Origin: Bacillus sp. ISL-37
GTDB lineage: Bacteria; Bacillota; Bacilli; Bacillales; Cytobacillaceae
DNA length: 64,000 bases
NCBI RefSeq assembly: GCF_018613315.1
Contig: NZ_JAGGQL010000005.1
Span: 295,536 to 359,535 of the forward strand
Reading direction: 5' to 3'
Part shown: piece by piece, positions 58,812-64,000 of the stretch
Layout: every line of letters begins with the position of its first letter
Position numbering within the stretch: the stretch's first letter is position 1
Program-made: the position numbers and the translations under genes
The notes under the pieces: model-generated
Told to the model about the DNA's origin: nothing
Seen by the model: the letters and a program-made list of their open reading frames with translations, nothing else
The model's database searches: none

Positions 58812-58879
58812 CGTCTCGAGGAGTTAGGAGCCGTAGCTAGACAAGCGTCTCGAGGGGCTAGGCGCTGGAGCTAGACAGT
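58812..58879. repeat. 34-bp tandem duplication
   Basis: Two adjacent 34-base units, CGTCTCGAGG...TAGCTAGACA and CGTCTCGAGG...GAGCTAGACA, differ at a handful of positions. The words CTAGG and CTAGACA recur elsewhere in the same gap. Confidence 0.7.
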
Positions 58880-58921
58880 TTTGATACTTTCTAGATATAT
58901 CTTCTTTTTGCGAGAACCGTT

Positions 58922-59689
58922 CTATTTGTCGCCCGCTTCCATGTTCGCTTCCATATGGGACTTCAATTTTTCAAGTGCCATCTGGGCAGCATGCTGCTCC
59001 GCTTCCTTTTTCGAGCGCCCTGTCCCTGTTCCTAATTCTTGCCCATTAAGGAAGACACGGGATTCGAATTCACGGCTGTGCGCAGGACCAATCTCCTTCA
59101 TAATCCGGTATTCAAGTGAGCCTGCACCATCCCGCTGTACAAGCTCCTGAAGCTGACTCTTAAAATCCATCACATGAGAAAAAGCACCGTCATTGATTTT
59201 CGGAAACACAATTTCTTCTAGAAAGGTAGTGACTGTTTCAATTCCCTTGTCCAAGTATAAGGCACCGATGAAGGCTTCAAAGACATCAGCCAAAAGAGCC
59301 GGCCTTGTTCTTCCGCCAGTCATTTCCTCTCCCTTGCCAAGCAATACGATTTCACCAAAGGACAGCTCGTTGGCAAAGGCCACCAGCGATGGCTCACAAA
59401 CTACAGCTGCGCGCAGCTTTGTAAGCTCTCCCTCACTCATCATTGGATACTTTTTATACAAGAATTGGGATACAGTCAGTTCCAAAACAGCGTCACCAAG
59501 AAACTCTAGCCTCTCATTATCTTCATGGGGCTTCCTGCGATGCTCATTCACATAGGATGAATGTGTAAAAGCTTGTTTTAAAAGCTTATCACTATCAAAA
59601 TGAATACCAATATTATCCTGGAATTCTTTGAATTTCTGCTCCTTTGCGCGGAAATTCTTTTTTTCTCTTTCTCTTCCATTGTTGCGCAT
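58922..59689 (-). CDS. rnc: Ribonuclease III
   Basis: RNase III cuts double-stranded RNA in rRNA processing and mRNA decay. The 255 residues have a basic N-terminal extension, the catalytic motif [13 protein letters not shown] near 59, second metal site [15 protein letters not shown] near 130, and a C-terminal dsRNA-binding domain with [20 protein letters not shown] near 217. ATG at 59689 follows AAGGTGG. It is separated from acpP by a terminator and 370 bases. Confidence 0.97.
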   Translation of the reverse strand: MRNNGREREKKNFRAKEQKFKEFQDNIGIHFDSDKLLKQAFTHSSYVNEHRRKPHEDNERLEFLGDAVLELTVSQFLYKKYPMMSEGELTKLRAAVVCEPSLVAFANELSFGEIVLLGKGEEMTGGRTRPALLADVFEAFIGALYLDKGIETVTTFLEEIVFPKINDGAFSHVMDFKSQLQELVQRDGAGSLEYRIMKEIGPAHSREFESRVFLNGQELGTGTGRSKKEAEQHAAQMALEKLKSHMEANMEAGDK

Positions 59690-59883
59690 GATTTATTCCA
59701 CCTTGCTCATAATTTAAAGCTGCGATTGCATGAATTGTTGTTTGAAATGATTATGCATTTTACAAAACAATACAGACTAATAACAGTTTACAAAAAATAA
59801 CGTATATAAAGCAAAAAAACTTGGACTAATTCCAGCAGATTACTTAATTATAAGGAAAACATAGGGAGTTTTTTTATACAGAA

Positions 59884-60019
59884 GCTATTTTCGCGGGGAT
59901 GGTCGCTTTTCGTATAAAAATATTTGCCGGATAAACAGGCTTCTTCTTCATGACCGCCATAGCCTTATACACGTTCTAATCCGGCAGCGAGCATGAGATG
60001 ACCATGTACAGAAGAAAGC
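59884..60019. repeat. Nested inverted-repeat segment
   Basis: Three nested pairs: GCTATTTTC/GAAGAAAGC (outer, imperfect), ATGGTC/GACCAT (59899/60000) and TGCCGGAT/ATCCGGCA (59925/59979), all perfect for the inner two. The left end resembles the GCTNTTTTC ends of the element at 40362-40544. Possibly a relic of a small mobile element or a structured RNA. Confidence 0.35.
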
Positions 60020-60045
60020 CCCGTTTATAAAAACGGAGCTTCTTA
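60012..60045 (-). terminator. Terminator after acpP
   Basis: AAGCTCCGTTT pairs with AAACGGGGCTT around TTAT, 14 bases after the acpP stop, followed by TCTTCTGT. Confidence 0.7.
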
Positions 60046-60058
60046 GTAAATCGAACAA

Positions 60059-60292
60059 TTACACTTGGCTATTTATGTAGTTAACAGCGTCACCAACTGT
60101 ACCGATTTTTTCAGCATCATCATCAGAAATTTCCATGTCGAACTCGTCCTCTAATTCCATAACCAATTCAACAACATCAAGGGAATCAGCACCAAGATCA
60201 TCTTTAAAAGATGCCTCTAAAGTTACTTGAGATTCTTCTACTCCCAAACGGTCAACAATAATTTTTGTTACGCGTTCTAAAACGTCTGCCAT
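60059..60292 (-). CDS. acpP: Acyl carrier protein
   Basis: ACP carries acyl chains on phosphopantetheine. The 77-residue acidic product has the attachment Ser37 in [17 protein letters not shown] at 60292 follows GGGGAGGTG. A perfect TATAAT at 60321-60316 just upstream could be a local -10 but lacks a good -35, so acpP is probably also read from fapR. Confidence 0.98.
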   Translation of the reverse strand: MADVLERVTKIIVDRLGVEESQVTLEASFKDDLGADSLDVVELVMELEDEFDMEISDDDAEKIGTVGDAVNYINSQV

Positions 60293-60442
60293 GCTTGTTC
60301 ACCTCCCCTCAAGCCATTATAGTTGATTTTATTTAATTAATAAATGGCTGTAATAATTTTTTAACTAAGAAAAATTCTTTCACTCTCACCCAAAGAGTGT
60401 CCAAATTATCAATAATTCTTACACTGGTTATTTCCAGATATC

Positions 60443-61186
60443 CTACATCACCATGCCGCCATCTACGTGGAGGGTTTGGCCTGTCATATATGCACTGTCT
60501 TCGGATGCCAGGAATATGACTGTTCTTGCAATGTCTTTTGGCTCTCCGAAACGGGCTAACGGTATTTGCTTCAGCATTTCTGTTTTTACATCCTCGTTTA
60601 ACTTATCGGTCATGTCTGTCGTAATAAAGCCCGGAGCTACTGCGTTCACTGTGATGCCTCTAGACGAAAGTTCCTTCGCGGTTGTTTTTGTAAGGCCGAT
60701 TACTCCGGACTTTGCAGCAACATAGTTTGCCTGACCTGGATTCCCACTGACGCCTACAATTGAAGAGATATTGATGATTCTGCCGCTTCTCTGCTTCATC
60801 ATTTGTCTTGTAACTGCTTTCGTACACAAGAAGACACCTTTTAGATTGATATTGATTACATCATCCCATTCGGACTCTTTCATCCTCATCAATAGGTTGT
60901 CTTTTGTTATACCCGCATTGTTAACAAGTATGTCAATCTTTCCGAAACGCTCGATTGTTTCTTTGGCCATATCAGTCACTGAATCAGAGTTGGAAACATC
61001 TGCCTGGATGGCAAAAGCATCCCGTCCCATCGCCTTGATCTCATCAACCACATCAAGCGCTTTTGCTTCACTGCCTGCATAGTTGACAGCAACAGACGCG
61101 CCTTCCCTGGCAAGTTCTAAAGCAATTTCGCGCCCAATCCCACGTGATGCACCTGTTACCATCGCCACCTTACCTTCTAGTTTCAT
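60443..61186 (-). CDS. fabG: 3-oxoacyl-[ACP] reductase FabG
   Basis: FabG reduces beta-ketoacyl-ACP with NADPH in fatty-acid elongation. A classical short-chain dehydrogenase of 247 residues: TGASRGIG at 11-18, NNAG near 89, catalytic Ser142, Tyr155 and Lys159 (YVAAK). ATG at 61186 follows GGAGG by 7 bases and overlaps fabD by 4 bases; a longer frame to 61225 is rejected. Confidence 0.97.
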   Translation of the reverse strand: MKLEGKVAMVTGASRGIGREIALELAREGASVAVNYAGSEAKALDVVDEIKAMGRDAFAIQADVSNSDSVTDMAKETIERFGKIDILVNNAGITKDNLLMRMKESEWDDVININLKGVFLCTKAVTRQMMKQRSGRIINISSIVGVSGNPGQANYVAAKSGVIGLTKTTAKELSSRGITVNAVAPGFITTDMTDKLNEDVKTEMLKQIPLARFGEPKDIARTVIFLASEDSAYMTGQTLHVDGGMVM

Positions 61187-62130
61187 TCCTTCTCCTCCTT
61201 CAGAGCAGCAACAGCGGCTGCACAAGTTTCTGCGTCATATATTGCGAACGTCTTTGCCGAGCGATCAACTTTCTTAACCAGTCCTGACAGAACCTTACCT
61301 GGGCCGATTTCGATAAAAGTATCGACGCCGAGTTCCAGCATTTTCGACACTGAATCCTCCCATAGAACCGGAGAATAAAGTTGTTCCACTAGTCTTTTTT
61401 TGAACTCGGAAGCTTCTGTCATCGGTTCAGCAGTTACATTTCCAATCACCGCGACAGTCGCATCCTTTATTGCAATTTTGTCCAATACAGCTTCAAATCT
61501 TTCTGCTGCCGGCTTCATTAACGCTGAATGGAATGGACCGCTGACATCAAGAGGAATAACCCGTTTAGCCCCAGCTTCCTTTGCTTTTACTGAAGCTTCT
61601 TCCACACCACTTTTTGAACCGGAAATTACGATTTGTCCTGGACTATTCAAGTTAGCTAGCTGAACAGGTTTTCCGCCTGCTGAAACTGTTTCGGTTACAT
61701 CCATTAGCTTCTGCCGGTCCATGCCGAGGACAGCAGCCATGGTTCCTTCTCCATTCGGTACAGCTTCTTCCATGAATTCACCACGTTTACGGACTGCATA
61801 CACTGCGTCTTCGAACGAGATAGCACCAGAAGCGACCAATGCAGAATATTCACCCAGGCTATGCCCGGCAGTGTAATCCGGCTTGATTCCAAATTGGCTA
61901 AAATAATTCAAGATTGCAATACTAGTCGTCAAAAGAGCAGGCTGAGCATTTGTTGTGAGCGTCAGCTTTTCTTGCGGTCCCTCAAAAATCAAGCTGCTTA
62001 AGCTTTCACCCAGAACCTCGTCCGCTTTTTTAAAAGTTTCTGAGACTGATTGTTCTGAACCTGCAAGGGCCTGTCCCATCCCAACTGTCTGCGATCCCTG
62101 TCCTGGAAACAAAAACGCGATTTTCCCCAT
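61183..62130 (-). CDS. fabD: Malonyl-CoA:ACP transacylase FabD
   Basis: FabD loads malonate onto ACP. The 315 residues start [19 protein letters not shown], with the catalytic Ser91 in [10 protein letters not shown] and the catalytic His in [10 protein letters not shown] near 200. It follows plsX by 62 bases and is coupled to fabG. Confidence 0.97.
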   Translation of the reverse strand: MGKIAFLFPGQGSQTVGMGQALAGSEQSVSETFKKADEVLGESLSSLIFEGPQEKLTLTTNAQPALLTTSIAILNYFSQFGIKPDYTAGHSLGEYSALVASGAISFEDAVYAVRKRGEFMEEAVPNGEGTMAAVLGMDRQKLMDVTETVSAGGKPVQLANLNSPGQIVISGSKSGVEEASVKAKEAGAKRVIPLDVSGPFHSALMKPAAERFEAVLDKIAIKDATVAVIGNVTAEPMTEASEFKKRLVEQLYSPVLWEDSVSKMLELGVDTFIEIGPGKVLSGLVKKVDRSAKTFAIYDAETCAAAVAALKEEKE

Positions 62131-62192
62131 GAAAGATTCCCCTTTAACTCGTTATTTAATGTTCATCATAGCTTCAATTACTTTTCACTTCA

Positions 62193-63173
62193 TCATTTTT
62201 CTACGGCAGTTTTGATTGTTCCGGAAACATCCTTTTCAACCATTTCTCTCGCCTGGCGGATCGAATTAAACACCGCATTTGCGTCAGATGATCCATGAGC
62301 TTTGATTACGGGAGCCTTAAGGCCGAAAAGACCAGCACCGCCATATTCCGTGTAATCCATCTTATTTTTGAGCACTGTCAGGTCCGGCTTCAGAACAGCG
62401 GCAGCCATCTTACTTTTAAGACTGGAAGTCAAAGCCGATTTAAGCATTTTAAACACCGACATTGCAGTACCTTCAATCGTCTTCAGGACCATATTTCCGG
62501 TAAAGCCATCTGCCACTACAACGTCAGCTACTCCATCCAGCAAGTCCCTTGATTCCACATTACCTATGAAGTTGATGTCTGCATCCTTCAATAATTCATA
62601 CGTGTTACGTACAAGCTCATTACCCTTCTTTTCTTCTGTGCCAATATTCAACAGGCCAACACGCGGATTTGTGATACCTCTTGCCTTCTCGCTGTAAATC
62701 GATCCCATGATCGCATATTGGACGAGATGTTCAGGCTTAGCGTCAGCATTAGCTCCTACATCAAGAAGCAGGAAGCCTTCTCCACCAATTGTAGGGAGAG
62801 TCGGCGCAAGTGCCGGCCTTTCGATCCCTTCTATTCTTCCAACCACGAACAAACCAGCAGCCATCAATGCTCCTGTATTTCCGGCAGAAATGCAGGCATC
62901 TGCGTTTCCGTCTGCAACTAGCTGGGCTGCAAGGACCATAGAAGCTGTTTTCTTTCGGCGCACTGCTCTGACAGGTTCATCTGTTCCGAGGATTACTTCT
63001 TCTGTATGATGTATTTCAATCCTCTCTTCATTCGTCAGGTACTCCCTGATTTTACTCTCGTCGCCGATAAGCACGATATGTATGTCATTATATTTTTCTA
63101 TAGCTTTCATTGCTCCGAGGACGATTTCTTTTGGTGCATTGTCTCCGCCCATCGCATCTACTGCTAGCCTCAT
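62193..63173 (-). CDS. plsX: Phosphate acyltransferase PlsX
   Basis: PlsX makes acyl-phosphate from acyl-ACP, first step of the PlsX/PlsY phospholipid route. The 326 residues start [20 protein letters not shown] and contain [19 protein letters not shown] near 97 and [20 protein letters not shown] near 202. It follows fapR by 13 bases and is under FapR control. Confidence 0.97.
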   Translation of the reverse strand: MRLAVDAMGGDNAPKEIVLGAMKAIEKYNDIHIVLIGDESKIREYLTNEERIEIHHTEEVILGTDEPVRAVRRKKTASMVLAAQLVADGNADACISAGNTGALMAAGLFVVGRIEGIERPALAPTLPTIGGEGFLLLDVGANADAKPEHLVQYAIMGSIYSEKARGITNPRVGLLNIGTEEKKGNELVRNTYELLKDADINFIGNVESRDLLDGVADVVVADGFTGNMVLKTIEGTAMSVFKMLKSALTSSLKSKMAAAVLKPDLTVLKNKMDYTEYGGAGLFGLKAPVIKAHGSSDANAVFNSIRQAREMVEKDVSGTIKTAVEK

Positions 63174-63186
63174 CGCATTTCATCCC

Positions 63187-63756
63187 TTACTTTTCATTTT
63201 TAGAACGGTACATTTCAAATTCACCTTTAAAAACAAGCTCATTGTTCACATAACTCTTCACTTCTACATGGGTCCGGCCATTGTCATCATCGATTTTTTC
63301 GACTCTCGCTTTGGCTATTACCCGTTCACCTTCTTTTACCGATCTTGTGAATTGGATATTCGCTTTAGCCGTTAATGCCAATTCATCATTTATGACTGCT
63401 ACCGCCAATGAATTCGCCTGCGCAAACAAATGGTGCCCCCGGGCGATTTTATTTCGTCTAAATACATGTTCACTTTTTATATCAAGTATTGATATAGCAC
63501 TTTGGTCAAGTTCGATATCAATGATTTCTCCAATTACTTCTTCAAGCGGCAATGAACGGACTTCATCTTCAAAACGTTTTTCTGCCACGTTCTTTATTCT
63601 TTCCCTAAGTTCTGGAATAGATAGTTCTAGTCTATCCAGCCTTATAGTCTGGATACTGACAGTGAATTTTTCAGCCAGTTCCTCATCTGTTATAAAAGGA
63701 TTTTCTTTTATCGTCTCAGTCAACATTGACTGCCGTTCTCTTTTGTTGCGTTTCAT
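63187..63756 (-). CDS. fapR: Fatty acid and phospholipid biosynthesis repressor FapR
   Basis: FapR represses lipid-synthesis genes and is released by malonyl-CoA. The 189 residues combine an N-terminal helix-turn-helix ([20 protein letters not shown] near 22-41) with a C-terminal hot-dog fold holding the ligand site ([17 protein letters not shown] near 105). ATG at 63756 follows GGCGGTG. It is the first gene of the operon and autoregulated through the site next to its promoter. Confidence 0.97.
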   Translation of the reverse strand: MKRNKRERQSMLTETIKENPFITDEELAEKFTVSIQTIRLDRLELSIPELRERIKNVAEKRFEDEVRSLPLEEVIGEIIDIELDQSAISILDIKSEHVFRRNKIARGHHLFAQANSLAVAVINDELALTAKANIQFTRSVKEGERVIAKARVEKIDDDNGRTHVEVKSYVNNELVFKGEFEMYRSKNEK

Positions 63757-63777
63757 TTATTTAACACCGCCCGAGCT

Positions 63778-63796
63778 ATTAAGACTAGGTACTAAT
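63778..63796. promoter_or_regulatory. FapR operator
   Basis: ATTAGTACCTAGTCTTAAT on the minus strand matches the known FapR binding consensus, an inverted repeat around the central A. It overlaps the expected transcription start just downstream of the -10. Confidence 0.92.
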
Positions 63797-63799
63797 AGT

Positions 63800-63828
63800 A
63801 GTATATATATTATAAAAAAAGATTGCAA
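63800..63828 (-). promoter_or_regulatory. SigA-type promoter of fapR
   Basis: TTGCAA (63828-63823) and TATACT (63805-63800), 17 bases apart on the minus strand, immediately upstream of the FapR operator. Confidence 0.8.
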
Positions 63829-63856
63829 GAAGAAAATATACCTAAGAAAAGCGCAA

Positions 63857-64000
63857 GCGCCTTGGTCAGCCCCGACAAGCGCTGCCCGACAAAAACGCCA
63901 CGTCCTGTGGCTGTCGGGTCTAGCACGTCCTGTACCTCGGAGGGCCTGACAGTGAAGTCGTTCTTTGACTTCATTGGCAGGACCGAAATAGAAATGTATA
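63857..64000. repeat. Dispersed structured repeat, copy 2 (runs to window edge)
   Basis: Matches copy 1 (58471-58614) in the same orientation with 4 visible differences over 144 bases. Both hairpins are kept (63885-63918 and 63945-63981). It lies upstream of the fapR promoter, probably between recG and fapR; the homology may continue beyond the window. Confidence 0.85.

Larger units (their letters stand above)
58418..58921. other. Repeat-filled gap between rnc and smc
   Basis: About 500 bases of mosaic repeat sequence with no gene I can support; short frames on both strands run through repeats and are not conserved proteins. It is more G+C rich than the surrounding gaps. Contents are listed as separate repeats; stretches such as 58615-58761 hold further fragments with the words ACTCCGACAA, GGCGACTGCCCA and CTAGACAA. 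Confidence 0.75.
59690..60058. other. Gap between acpP and rnc
   Basis: About 370 bases without a gene. It has the acpP terminator, an inverted-repeat segment (59884-60019) and an A+T-rich stretch before rnc with TATAAT-like words but no convincing -35. A promoter for rnc is expected but not identified. Confidence 0.6.

Noticed and set aside
60360..60400. Weak hairpin CACTCT/AGAGTG between fabG and acpP as a terminator
   Set aside because: Only six base pairs and the T tract is displaced by several bases; too weak to call, though acpP may have extra control here.

Overview
The window is a stretch of chromosome from a low-to-moderate G+C Bacillaceae member (Firmicutes). Gene order and protein sequences closely follow Bacillus subtilis from recG/fapR to pyrH, and I infer a relative in the Bacillus/Mesobacillus/Cytobacillus range; the exact genus cannot be fixed from sequence alone. 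Every gene I can support lies on the minus strand, so transcription runs from high to low coordinates. There are no rRNA or tRNA genes, no CRISPR array, no transposase and no prophage.

In the direction of transcription: (1) 63.8-58.9 kb, fatty-acid and phospholipid initiation genes fapR-plsX-fabD-fabG-acpP, with a textbook FapR operator at the promoter, then rnc. (2) 58.4-51.3 kb, chromosome structure and protein targeting: smc-ftsY-ylxM-ffh, then rpsP-khpA. (3) 51.0-46.2 kb, ylqD-rimM-trmD-rplS-lepB-rbgA-rnhB: ribosome maturation, tRNA modification, secretion and RNA/DNA hybrid removal. (4) 46.2-44.1 kb, ylqG-ylqH, an orphan pair resembling FliK and the C-terminal part of FlhB. (5) 43.8-40.8 kb, sucC-sucD and dprA. 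(6) 40.2-32.6 kb, topA-trmFO-xerC-hslV-hslU-codY. (7) 32.1-2.6 kb, the fla/che operon of about 29.5 kb: flgB-flgC-fliE-fliF-fliG-fliH-fliI-fliJ-ylxF-fliK-flgD-(flagellar operon protein)-flgE-swrD-fliL-fliM-fliY-cheY-fliO-fliP-fliQ-fliR-flhB-flhA-flhF-flhG-cheB-cheA-cheW-cheC-cheD-sigD-fapA-like-(small hypothetical)-swrB. (8) 2.5-0 kb, rpsB-tsf-pyrH, with pyrH cut by the window edge.

Flagellar genes are packed with 4-17 base overlaps and translational coupling, building rod, MS ring, switch, export gate, hook and chemotaxis control, and ending with SigD, which switches on late flagellar genes. The striking defect is in fliR: one extra T in a five-T run breaks the frame after about 28 codons, while everything else in the operon looks intact.

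The most unusual non-coding content is a family of intergenic repeats: a 144-bp element with two strong hairpins present twice (rnc-smc gap and upstream of fapR), a mosaic of partial copies around the first, a 23-bp hairpin tandem repeat before ylqD, and an inverted-repeat element between dprA and topA. Candidate promoters, terminators and a cre-like site at sucC are listed. All were read by eye.
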